Part shown: positions 1 to 6,662 of the stretch, one piece after another
Position numbering within the stretch: the stretch's first letter is position 1
How the letters are laid out: every line of letters starts with the position of its first letter
Assembly (NCBI GenBank): GCA_003230965.1
Contig: QIHL01000037.1
Location: forward strand, 1 to 8,188
Length of the DNA: 8,188 nucleotides
Origin: Candidatus Magasanikiibacteriota bacterium
GTDB taxonomy: Bacteria; Patescibacteriota; Patescibacteriia; Magasanikbacterales; UBA922
Direction: 5' to 3'
Translations under genes and position numbers: made by a program
The notes under the pieces: model-generated
Seen by the model: the letters and a program-made list of their open reading frames with translations, nothing else
The model's database searches: none
Told to the model about the DNA's origin: nothing

Positions 1-1580
1 CGAAAATAACGATTGCCATTGAGTGTTTGACTTAATGCTAAATTATTTGAATTATAATACGTATTGTTTGTGCCATCAGGTCCAACAAAATTCCATGTTG
101 CGGGCGTGCTAGAATTGCTCACTGCAACTTGCAAACGAATGGAATCTGCACCTGTTGCGATTGGTTGTGCTAATGGTTGCCAAACCAAATTAACAAAATT
201 TGCACTGATGCCTAGATCATACACAGACGATTCAAGCCAGCCACTCGTGTCGTATATTCCGCCAGTAGATGTTAGTTCCATATTTCCTACAGAACTATGT
301 ACGTCCACATGACCATCATCAATTGCATATTTTGTAGGATCTGTGGATGTTGTTTGTCCAGACCCACCAGACCAATCTGTCTGCCGAATATGCCCAACAC
401 CAGTTGTAAATGTCTGCACGTATCCATTACTTGATGTTACAGTAACAATCGCATTTGATACAGGCTGACCATCAGAGGCATTGACAACATCAACCAACCA
501 CGGATTTATTGTTCCAGACCCTGTAATAATCTGAACAGGTTGTGTCACGCCAGGAATTAACTGAATAGGTTGCATAGGAATAGTTCCAATTATGTCGCCA
601 CCGCTTAAAGATATATTGTATGCATCACCACCAAGTGGAGAAAATATGACTGGACTAGTTACGTTTGTAGAAAAAGTTTTATTCACTACGTATACATCAG
701 GATTTTGTCCAATCAATTTTGTACCTCGCAACGTAAACGTACCGATTGCTGTTTGATTGCATGTAGTATCCTCGCTAACTACTTGTAGCGTGCCGACTTT
801 GTTTATTGAAAAACTCACATTTGATAAACCTTGCGCGACTACTGACGCAGGCGGACGTAACGGATTTGGATTTTGTATTGTAGAAGAAATTGTTTGTGCA
901 CTAGTGTATCCAACTTTGGTAACTGTAATATTATACGCATTTTGTCCTGCTGGAATCGACACTAATTTCAAATACCCTTGATTGTCAGTCGTATCAGTGA
1001 GATCAATTGGTGGAGATACACTTGATGCAACGACATGAACTGTTGCTCCTTGAATATCTTGTGCATTTCCATCAAAGACCTGAATAAACAATGCACCATT
1101 TTTGGGATCACCTTCTAAAAATTTTGGTGCAATAGTAGTATCCAAGACAAGTGGATTCTTTTGTGCGCAATTATTGCAGATAATAGATTCTTCTACTAGT
1201 TTGTAGTCAGCAGGATCTGTATCATTCGGAGTTCCACCAATCGTTCCATCGTATGGATCATCAACACTACGTATTGTTTGAGTAATAGTAAACGGTATGT
1301 TATCACGTGTCATTGTTACAATTCTATTCAGCACGCCAGTTGGACTACCATTTACTATACCAACATCATTGTAGTTCATGTTGCGAATGATTTCCATCTG
1401 ATCATTCAATACTGATGATTCAACAATACGCAGACGTGAATTATATACTGCTTTGAAAACAAAAATAATACTGGAGTAAATGCCAATAGACACAATTGCA
1501 AATATCCCTAATGCAACAATGACTTCAACAAGACTAAAACCGTGATGAGTGCGAATAGATTTCTTTGGATAAAAAATCAT
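1..1580 (-). CDS. Type IV pilin-like / type II secretion pseudopilin with Ig-fold carboxypeptidase-regulatory-like domains (partial, C-terminus missing)
   Basis: Reading the minus strand from an ATG at 1580 gives 526 codons with no stop, and the frame runs off the window at position 1, so the C-terminus is missing. An in-frame TAG at 1617-1619 limits the N-terminus. Residues 1-14 form a short basic leader ending in Gly14. The prepilin motif G|FSLVEVIVALGIF follows, with Glu at mature position 5, and leads into a hydrophobic helix to about residue 43. This predicts cleavage and N-methylation by a PilD-type peptidase and anchoring in the membrane or a pilus. A CxxC pair sits at Cys135/Cys138. 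Residues about 162-232 (GALFIQVFDG to VGYTSAQTI) look like a carboxypeptidase-regulatory-like beta domain, and a second related segment starts near residue 360. A later segment has GWLESSVYDLG (446-456) and a WNFVGPDGTNNTYY motif, a pattern I associate with surface proteins. The partner, substrate and exact role (minor pilin, pseudopilin or adhesin) cannot be told. The family assignment is secure. Confidence 0.88.
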   Translation of the reverse strand, partial: MIFYPKKSIRTHHGFSLVEVIVALGIFAIVSIGIYSSIIFVFKAVYNSRLRIVESSVLNDQMEIIRNMNYNDVGIVNGSPTGVLNRIVTMTRDNIPFTITQTIRSVDDPYDGTIGGTPNDTDPADYKLVEESIICNNCAQKNPLVLDTTIAPKFLEGDPKNGALFIQVFDGNAQDIQGATVHVVASSVSPPIDLTDTTDNQGYLKLVSIPAGQNAYNITVTKVGYTSAQTISSTIQNPNPLRPPASVVAQGLSNVSFSINKVGTLQVVSEDTTCNQTAIGTFTLRGTKLIGQNPDVYVVNKTFSTNVTSPVIFSPLGGDAYNISLSGGDIIGTIPMQPIQLIPGVTQPVQIITGSGTINPWLVDVVNASDGQPVSNAIVTVTSSNGYVQTFTTGVGHIRQTDWSGGSGQTTSTDPTKYAIDDGHVDVHSSVGNMELTSTGGIYDTSGWLESSVYDLGISANFVNLVWQPLAQPIATGADSIRLQVAVSNSSTPATWNFVGPDGTNNTYYNSNNLALSQTLNGNRYF

Positions 1581-1657
1581 ATACAATCCAATCAACAGTG
1601 AATGGCTACTCTGTATCTAATGCTAAAAAATAAAGATAAGATGTATTGGATATATTT

Positions 1658-2149
1658 TTAATTATTGTTCCCTTTCACCATAGCGATCATTTCATCAACC
1701 ATTTCTGTTGCTTTCTTTTGTAATTGTTCCGTACTCATACCGACACCAACACTATTTTTCAATTCTTCAATTTGTTCACGAATCAAATCACCACGCATTT
1801 TCACAATTTCCTCTATGTATTTACTCATTTGTTTTTGTAATTTTGCAACTAGCTCTTTATCTTGTTTAATAGAAGATGGATCATTAGTGTCATCAGCCAA
1901 CTGAAGTTGCACACGAAGCTGACGAATAGCAGAAATAACCTGCTGTACATGCATCAGAATATTTTTCATCTGTTGTTTATTTTGTTTTACTTCTTTTACC
2001 AAAAGCTCTGCGCGCTCTCTTGCTGCAGCCTTTTGTAATTCTGGATCTTTCTCATTTTCTTTTTGTTCTTTTGTCTCATGCGACTCACGTGAATACTCAC
2101 GGTTATTCGCATGGCGTTCTTGATTTGATTCTGAATTAAATATAGACAT
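1658..2149 (-). CDS. Small soluble coiled-coil protein of unknown function
   Basis: I do not recognise this 163-residue protein. From the ATG at 2149 it begins MSIFNSESNQ, followed by about 35 very polar, disordered-looking residues rich in Glu, Asn, Arg, Lys and Ser. A long Lys/Glu/Gln/Arg-rich stretch follows (roughly residues 40-140), with hydrophobic residues spaced as in alpha-helical coiled coils, broken once near TNDPSS. The last about 25 residues form a Met-rich helix ending in Asn-Asn-Asn. There is no signal peptide, membrane segment, cysteine pair or catalytic motif, so it should be cytoplasmic, perhaps oligomeric or a partner protein. A TTG at 2185 would add 12 residues (MIIKSSFCSLNT). 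I prefer the ATG because the polar start is more natural, although neither has a ribosome binding site. The gene lies 77 bp upstream of the pseudopilin in the same direction with no terminator visible between them, so the two may be cotranscribed. A role in pilus biology is only a guess. Confidence 0.75.
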   Translation of the reverse strand: MSIFNSESNQERHANNREYSRESHETKEQKENEKDPELQKAAARERAELLVKEVKQNKQQMKNILMHVQQVISAIRQLRVQLQLADDTNDPSSIKQDKELVAKLQKQMSKYIEEIVKMRGDLIREQIEELKNSVGVGMSTEQLQKKATEMVDEMIAMVKGNNN

Positions 2150-2207
2150 AGTGTTCAATGAACAAAATGAACTTTTGATTATCAATTTCTAATTGTTACC
2201 TATATTC

Positions 2208-2236
2208 ATAATACCATGAAAAAAATACGTGAGCAA
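2208..2236 (-). promoter_or_regulatory. Possible promoter for the coiled-coil gene (and pseudopilin)
   Basis: On the minus strand TTGCTC (2236-2231) and TATTAT (2213-2208) are separated by exactly 17 bp. The -10 matches the consensus at five of six positions and the -35 at only three. Transcription would start near 2201, leaving an untranslated leader of about 50 nt before the ATG at 2149. This is the only good minus-strand candidate in the divergent intergenic region. Confidence 0.4.
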
Positions 2237-2283
2237 ACAAAACCAAAATATAATGCGTTGTAATTACAATCGTTGAACAAAAT

Positions 2284-2312
2284 TTGTCAAACAAGACAAC
2301 TCACTGTATACT
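2284..2312 (+). promoter_or_regulatory. Sigma70-type promoter of the kinase-exchanger-ahcY-pseudouridine synthase operon
   Basis: TTGTCA (2284-2289) and TATACT (2307-2312) are separated by 17 bp, and each hexamer matches the consensus at five of six positions. The predicted start near 2319 leaves a leader of about 98 nt before the ATG at 2417. I found no convincing riboswitch fold or attenuator in that leader, which is AT-rich and mostly unstructured by eye. The remainder of the intergenic stretch 2150-2416 shows only the divergent candidate promoter and a small palindrome at 2153-2163. Confidence 0.65.
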
Positions 2313-2416
2313 TTGAAAACCTACTAGTTCAAAGACTAAAAATTAAAATCAGTTATTGAATATTACTTTCATTTTTCAATCCTACTTCGCAATTTTTCGT
2401 TTCTAATCTCTCCTTT

Positions 2417-3343
2417 ATGCTTTTGATTTCTGGATCTCTCGCCTATGACTACATCATGGATTTCCCAGGTCGCTTCTCTGACCACATAATGCCTGATCAC
2501 ATTCATATACTGAATGTCAGCTTTGTAGTTGACACGCTTAAAAAAAATTATGGTGGCACCGCAGGCAACATTGCATATACTGCTGCACTTCTAGGTGATA
2601 CACCAATAATTCTTGGTGCACTTGGCACAGATGGTGATGAATATCTTGAATATCTTCAAAAAAACAACATCAATACACACTACATTTTTAAATCAAAAAT
2701 TCTCTTTACATCATCAGCCCATATCACCACAGACAAAGATGATAATCAAATCACTGCATTTTATCCGGGTGCTGGGAACGATGCGACAAAAACTCACGTA
2801 CATAATGTAAAAGAAAAAGTTTCTCTTGTTTTGATTTCTCCATCAGGACAAGAATCAATGATTCAGCATGCAAGAAGTGCAAAAGAATACAAAATACCGT
2901 ATGTATTTGATCCTGGACAACAAATCACTGCACTCAATAAAGAAGACATCAAAGAACTTATTTTGAATGCATGGGCAGTCATTGGCAATGATTATGAAAT
3001 GAAATTGATTGAAAAAAAAAGCGGTATGACTGTAGACACAATGCTTACTCATGCAAAAATTATAATTACAACACTTGGAGAAAAAGGATCAGTTATACAA
3101 ACGAAAGACAAAAATATTAAAATCCCTGCATGCAAACCACAGCAAGTTATTGATCCGACTGGTGCTGGCGATGCATATCGTGCTGGCTTTTTTGTAGCAT
3201 ACACTCAAGGCAAAGATCTCAAAACCTGCGGACAAACTGGAGCAGTCGCCGCATCATTCGCGATTGAACAGTACGGAACACAAAAACATAACTTTTCTCA
3301 AAAAGAATTTCAACAACGGTTCAATAAAACTTTCGGCATATAA
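2417..3343 (+). CDS. PfkB-family carbohydrate/nucleoside kinase, probable adenosine kinase
   Basis: This 308-residue protein is a complete ribokinase/PfkB-fold kinase, of normal family length, transferring the ATP gamma-phosphate to a sugar or nucleoside hydroxyl. The N-terminal strand GSLAYDYIMDFPG (6-18) is the substrate-side start. GGTAGN (46-51) is the PfkB signature-1 glycine motif that closes over substrate. DPGQQ (165-169) and NDYE (191-194, the Asn-x-x-Glu metal/phosphate motif) follow. TLGEKGS (219-225) lines the ATP site. DPTGAGDAYRAGFF (246-259) is signature 2, with the anion-hole GAGD and catalytic base Asp252. No key residue is missing. The substrate cannot be read from sequence alone. 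Because ahcY lies in the same operon and releases adenosine, adenosine kinase is the best inference; ribokinase-like or other nucleoside kinase activity is the alternative. The ATG at 2417 follows a pyrimidine-rich TCTCTCCTTT with no Shine-Dalgarno sequence. It is the first gene of the operon, 86 bp before the exchanger gene. Confidence 0.9.
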   Translation: MLLISGSLAYDYIMDFPGRFSDHIMPDHIHILNVSFVVDTLKKNYGGTAGNIAYTAALLGDTPIILGALGTDGDEYLEYLQKNNINTHYIFKSKILFTSSAHITTDKDDNQITAFYPGAGNDATKTHVHNVKEKVSLVLISPSGQESMIQHARSAKEYKIPYVFDPGQQITALNKEDIKELILNAWAVIGNDYEMKLIEKKSGMTVDTMLTHAKIIITTLGEKGSVIQTKDKNIKIPACKPQQVIDPTGAGDAYRAGFFVAYTQGKDLKTCGQTGAVAASFAIEQYGTQKHNFSQKEFQQRFNKTFGI

Positions 3344-3429
3344 TAATTTGAAAAAAATCTTGAATCAAATAGACTCCAGACAACCATTTTTGTACTACAT
3401 CAAAATTAGTTCAACTATATATTTCCTCC

Positions 3430-4392
3430 ATGTTTTTCCCAATCACGCTCCTCATCGTAGGTATCGTTCTTCTCATATTTGGTGGAGATATTTTTGTGAA
3501 AGGATCTTCTTCTGTTGCAAAAAAAATGCATATCAGTGCAATTGTTATTGGTCTGACCATCGTTGCCTTTGGTACATCCATGCCTGAATTAATGGTAAAT
3601 ATTTTTTCAGCAATTAAAGGTACACCAGACATTGCAATTGGAAATATAATTGGAAGTAATATAGCAAACATTCTATTGGTTCTTGGCATTGCTGCTATTA
3701 TTCACCCACTTACAATAAAAGAAAATACTACATGGAAAGAAATACCGTTTGGGCTACTTAGTGTCATTGTATTGTTTGTTCTGGCAAATGATGTTATGTT
3801 TGGTAATGGTCCTGTTGATATTTTAAGTAGAGGAGATGGAATAATTCTACTTGCTTTTTTTATCATTTTTCTGTATTACACATACGGACTTTCAAAAATA
3901 AAAATTGAACATGAAAAAATAGATACTTACAAATGGAGTACGTCAATAAGTATGATTATTGGTGGCATCTTACTCTTGGTTCTTGGCGGAAAACTAATTA
4001 TAGATAATGGTGTAATACTTGCACGCATGGCAGGACTATCTGAACTCTTTATTGGTCTCACTGTTACAGCCATAGGTACATCTTTACCAGAACTCGCGAC
4101 ATCTGCTATTGCTGCATATCATGGACATGTAGATATAGCAATCGGTAATGTGGTTGGATCAAACATATTTAATGTTCTATGGATTCTTGGTATCACGCCA
4201 ATCATTTCGCCACTCATTGTACATACAGAGGTAAACACAGACATGCTTGTCGCTATTCTTGCCGCACTGCTCTTGTTTATCGCAATGTTTATGAATGCAA
4301 AACATCGGAGGCACACATTGCAACGTGCGCATGGCATTGTCTTTGTACTTTTATATATCGGATACATTACATTCATCGCATTTCGCGGATAA
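3430..4392 (+). CDS. CaCA-family Na+/Ca2+ exchanger (YrbG-like inner-membrane antiporter)
   Basis: This 320-residue, very hydrophobic protein belongs to the cation/calcium antiporter family, which exchanges Ca2+ for Na+ (or H+/K+) across the cytoplasmic membrane. It shows the family's inverted duplication. The alpha-1 repeat has GLTIVAFGTSMPEL (41-54) followed by GNIIGSN (71-77). The alpha-2 repeat has GLTVTAIGTSLPEL (209-222) followed by GNVVGSN (239-245). The ion-coordinating acidic residues of the two repeats are Glu53 and Glu221. About ten membrane segments can be seen, with a hydrophilic loop near 155-170 (KIKIEHEKIDTYKW) between the halves and a basic stretch (AKHRRH) before the last helix. 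Length matches bacterial homologues. The ATG at 3430 directly follows TTTCCTCC, which resembles the anti-Shine-Dalgarno sequence rather than a ribosome binding site. The ahcY start lies only 9 nt after the stop codon, so the two are almost certainly cotranscribed. Ion selectivity is not predictable from sequence. Confidence 0.93.
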   Translation: MFFPITLLIVGIVLLIFGGDIFVKGSSSVAKKMHISAIVIGLTIVAFGTSMPELMVNIFSAIKGTPDIAIGNIIGSNIANILLVLGIAAIIHPLTIKENTTWKEIPFGLLSVIVLFVLANDVMFGNGPVDILSRGDGIILLAFFIIFLYYTYGLSKIKIEHEKIDTYKWSTSISMIIGGILLLVLGGKLIIDNGVILARMAGLSELFIGLTVTAIGTSLPELATSAIAAYHGHVDIAIGNVVGSNIFNVLWILGITPIISPLIVHTEVNTDMLVAILAALLLFIAMFMNAKHRRHTLQRAHGIVFVLLYIGYITFIAFRG

Positions 4393-4401
4393 TTTATTTA
4401 T

Positions 4402-5814
4402 ATGACAAAAACACCAACGTATAAAATCGCAGACATTTCACTCGCAGACTGGGGTCGTAAAGAAATTTCCATAGCAGAAAAAGAAATGCCAGGACTCATG
4501 GCAATTCGCGAAAAATATCAAAAAGAACAACCACTGAAAGGCGTCAATATCATGGGGAGTTTACACATGACTATTCAAACAGCTGTACTAATTGAAACAC
4601 TTGTCGCGCTTGGTGCAAATATTCGCTGGGCAAGTTGCAACATATTTTCTACACAAGATCATGCAGCAGCAGCAATAGCAGAGTCTGGTATCCCTATCTT
4701 TGCATGGAAAGGAGAAACATTGAAAGAATACTGGTGGTGCACTCAACAGGCACTAGACTTTGGAGATGGAACAGGACCAAATATGATTGTTGACGATGGA
4801 AGTGATGCAACACTCATGATTCACAAAGGAGTTGAAATAGAAAAAAATCCGTCTATTCTTGATCAAGATTTTTCAAATGTAGCAGAAGATGAACGCGAAC
4901 TCATGACAGTATTAAAAACTATATTTGCACAAAAACCAACATATTGGACAGAGGTTGCAAAAAATATTAAAGGCGTAAGCGAAGAAACAACAACAGGTGT
5001 CCACCGTTTATATCAATTAGAAAAAGATGGACAGCTCCTCTTTCCTGCAATGAATGTTAATGATGCAGTAACAAAAAGTAAATTTGACAACGTATATGGC
5101 TGTCGTCATTCAGTGATTGATGGACTCAACCGTGCGATGGATGTAATGATTGGTGGAAAAACAGCAGTCGTTTGTGGATACGGAGATGTCGGAAAAGGTT
5201 GTACACAAGCACTCAAAGGACAAGGTTGTCGTGTCATTGTTACAGAAATTGATCCGATTTGCGCTCTGCAGGCAGCAATGGAAGGATACGAAGTAACAAC
5301 AATGGAAGACACACTCGGTCGTGCTGACATTTATATTACAACGACTGGAAATAAAGACATCATTACACTTGACCACATGAAAAAGATGAAGGATCAAACA
5401 GTCGTCGGCAATATCGGACATTTTGATAACGAGATTCAGGTTGACCCATTGAATAAAGACAAAACAATCACACGGACAAACATCAAACCGCAAGTTGACA
5501 AGTATACATTTGACGATGGACATGAAATCTTTTTGCTTGCAGAAGGTCGCCTTATGAATCTTGGTTGTGCCACAGGTCATCCAAGTTTTGTGATGAGCAA
5601 TAGTTTTTCAAATCAGACACTTGCACAAATTGAACTCTGGAAAAATGACTATCCTATTGGTGTTCATACATTGCCAAAACAACTTGATGAAGAAGTCGCG
5701 CGACTGCACCTCGCAAAAATTGGAGTAAAATTGACGACTCTCACAGATGAGCAAGCTCAGTATCTGGGAATTCCTAAAAATGGTCCATACAAACCAGATC
5801 ACTACAGGTACTAA
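4402..5814 (+). CDS. ahcY: Adenosylhomocysteinase (S-adenosyl-L-homocysteine hydrolase)
   Basis: This 470-residue cytoplasmic enzyme reversibly splits S-adenosylhomocysteine into adenosine and homocysteine using tightly bound NAD+, removing the product inhibitor of methyltransferases. The substrate domain shows HMTIQTA (55-61), CNIFSTQDHAAAA (79-91, with Asp86), DDGSDAT (131-137) and EETTTGVHRL (194-203). The catalytic stretch NDAVTKSKFDN (220-230) has Lys225, Asp229 and Asn230, and the conserved Cys234 follows. The NAD Rossmann fold has GYGDVGKG (259-266) with acidic Glu282 after the second strand. NIGHFDNEI (337-345) and GHPSFVMSNSFSNQ (392-405) are also intact. The C-terminus is the canonical KPDHYRY, whose Lys464 and Tyr468 reach into the NAD site of the partner subunit in the tetramer. 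Residues about 148-183 match the extra segment that makes many bacterial enzymes longer than the roughly 430-residue animal form. No key residue is missing. It lies 9 nt after the exchanger and 10 nt before the pseudouridine synthase, mid-operon. Confidence 0.98.
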   Translation: MTKTPTYKIADISLADWGRKEISIAEKEMPGLMAIREKYQKEQPLKGVNIMGSLHMTIQTAVLIETLVALGANIRWASCNIFSTQDHAAAAIAESGIPIFAWKGETLKEYWWCTQQALDFGDGTGPNMIVDDGSDATLMIHKGVEIEKNPSILDQDFSNVAEDERELMTVLKTIFAQKPTYWTEVAKNIKGVSEETTTGVHRLYQLEKDGQLLFPAMNVNDAVTKSKFDNVYGCRHSVIDGLNRAMDVMIGGKTAVVCGYGDVGKGCTQALKGQGCRVIVTEIDPICALQAAMEGYEVTTMEDTLGRADIYITTTGNKDIITLDHMKKMKDQTVVGNIGHFDNEIQVDPLNKDKTITRTNIKPQVDKYTFDDGHEIFLLAEGRLMNLGCATGHPSFVMSNSFSNQTLAQIELWKNDYPIGVHTLPKQLDEEVARLHLAKIGVKLTTLTDEQAQYLGIPKNGPYKPDHYRY

Positions 5815-5824
5815 TAAAAAAACT

Positions 5825-6568
5825 ATGGATCTTGTGAGACTTAATAAATACATTGCCAGTCTAGACATTTGTTCACGGCGTAAAGCTGAAGATTTGATTA
5901 GAAATGGAAAAGTTAAGATAAATGGAAAAATCGTTGAGGAATTAGGGACAAAGATAGATCCAGAAAAAGATAAAGTTGAAGTGGAGTCAACACAAATAAT
6001 TTCTAATTCTCAATCTCCAATCTCTGATAAAATTTACATCGCACTGAACAAACCAATTGACTACATTAGTTCAACAACAAATATACAAGGTGCATCTATT
6101 TTGGATTTGCTCGTTCAGGCAAATTGTATAGGAAAATTTGCCCGCGATATTACTGAACGTGTCTACCCAGTTGGACGACTTGATAAAGATTCAGAGGGAT
6201 TGATACTGATAACCAACGATGGAAATCTCACACTTGAACTCACACATCCTCGTTATGAACATGAAAAAGAATACGAAGTAACAATTACAGAACAACTTTC
6301 TCGTGATGCAAAAAAAATATTGACAAAAGGTATGATTATCAATAATGGACTAGTGAATGGAATTGAAATAAAAAAAGAACAACACCTTGGCAAACGTGTA
6401 ATTGTAACCGTTATTTTACGGGAAGGAAAAAACCGACAGATCAAAAAAATGTTTGGACAACTTGGGTATAGCATAATCGCCCTTAAACGAACTCGTATTT
6501 GCAAACTCAAACTCAGTACTCTCCCCATCGGAAAATGGAAATTTGTTAAAAAAGAAAACATAATTTAA
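5825..6568 (+). CDS. rRNA pseudouridine synthase, RsuA/RluB/RluE/RluF family
   Basis: From the ATG at 5825 this is a 247-residue enzyme that isomerises a specific uridine in ribosomal RNA to pseudouridine. Residues 1-50 are an S4 RNA-binding domain (VRLNKYIASLDICSRRKAED, then GKVKINGKIV). A linker follows, then the catalytic domain: IYIALNKP (70-77), VGRLDKDSEGLILITNDG (116-133) with catalytic Asp120, HPRYEHEKEYEV (141-152), and EGKNRQIKKMF (200-210). The domain order and length are typical of the family. The exact target (16S or 23S, and which position) cannot be assigned, so I give no symbol. An in-frame upstream ATG at 5747 would add 26 residues, but that extension lies wholly inside the 3' end of ahcY, and the S4 domain begins properly at 5825, so I reject it. 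The start is 10 nt after the ahcY stop with no ribosome binding site, implying cotranscription, possibly with translational coupling. Confidence 0.93.
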   Translation: MDLVRLNKYIASLDICSRRKAEDLIRNGKVKINGKIVEELGTKIDPEKDKVEVESTQIISNSQSPISDKIYIALNKPIDYISSTTNIQGASILDLLVQANCIGKFARDITERVYPVGRLDKDSEGLILITNDGNLTLELTHPRYEHEKEYEVTITEQLSRDAKKILTKGMIINNGLVNGIEIKKEQHLGKRVIVTVILREGKNRQIKKMFGQLGYSIIALKRTRICKLKLSTLPIGKWKFVKKENII

Positions 6569-6575
6569 AAATTTA

Positions 6576-6604
6576 TTGTATAGGGAACAACGCCATGTTA
6601 TACT
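6576..6604 (+). promoter_or_regulatory. Extended -10 promoter for the AI-2E/PerM-family gene
   Basis: TTGTAT (6576-6581) and TATACT (6599-6604) are 17 bp apart, and the -10 is preceded by TGT, giving the extended -10 element TGTTATACT (6596-6604). The weak -35 is offset by the extended -10. The predicted start near 6611 lies upstream of the ATG at 6663 but downstream of the in-frame TTG at 6576, which supports 6663 as the translation start. Confidence 0.55.
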
Positions 6605-6662
6605 TGATACGAAAAATCCAATACACTATACAAACTTTCCCAGTTTTATAAGCATTTCAATT

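Noticed and set aside
64..981. Two plus-strand open frames (64-312 and 757-981)
   Set aside because: They lie antisense inside the long pseudopilin frame, show no family features and have codon patterns of a shadow frame.
1586..1651. Possible hairpin ATCCAAT/ATTGGAT between the coiled-coil and pseudopilin genes
   Set aside because: Arms are only 7 bp and about 50 nt apart with no T-run; unlikely to be a terminator.
1665..1904. Plus-strand open frame opposite the coiled-coil gene
   Set aside because: It is the complement of the coiled-coil coding region; its Cys/Ser/Ile-rich product is a typical antisense shadow.
3390..3423. Possible internal promoter before the exchanger gene (TTGTAC with TATATA)
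   Set aside because: The spacer is about 20 bp and the hexamers are weak, so operon read-through from the kinase is the simpler reading.
5110..5580. 156-residue minus-strand open frame inside ahcY
   Set aside because: Cys/His/Phe-rich nonsense product antisense to a highly conserved enzyme; no motif or promoter.
5747..5824. N-terminal extension of the pseudouridine synthase
   Set aside because: It would overlap the conserved end of ahcY by 68 nt and add residues upstream of a complete S4 domain.
6576..6662. TTG-initiated extension of the AI-2E-family protein
   Set aside because: A good extended -10 promoter lies within it, so the mRNA should begin downstream of the TTG; the added residues are unlike the family.
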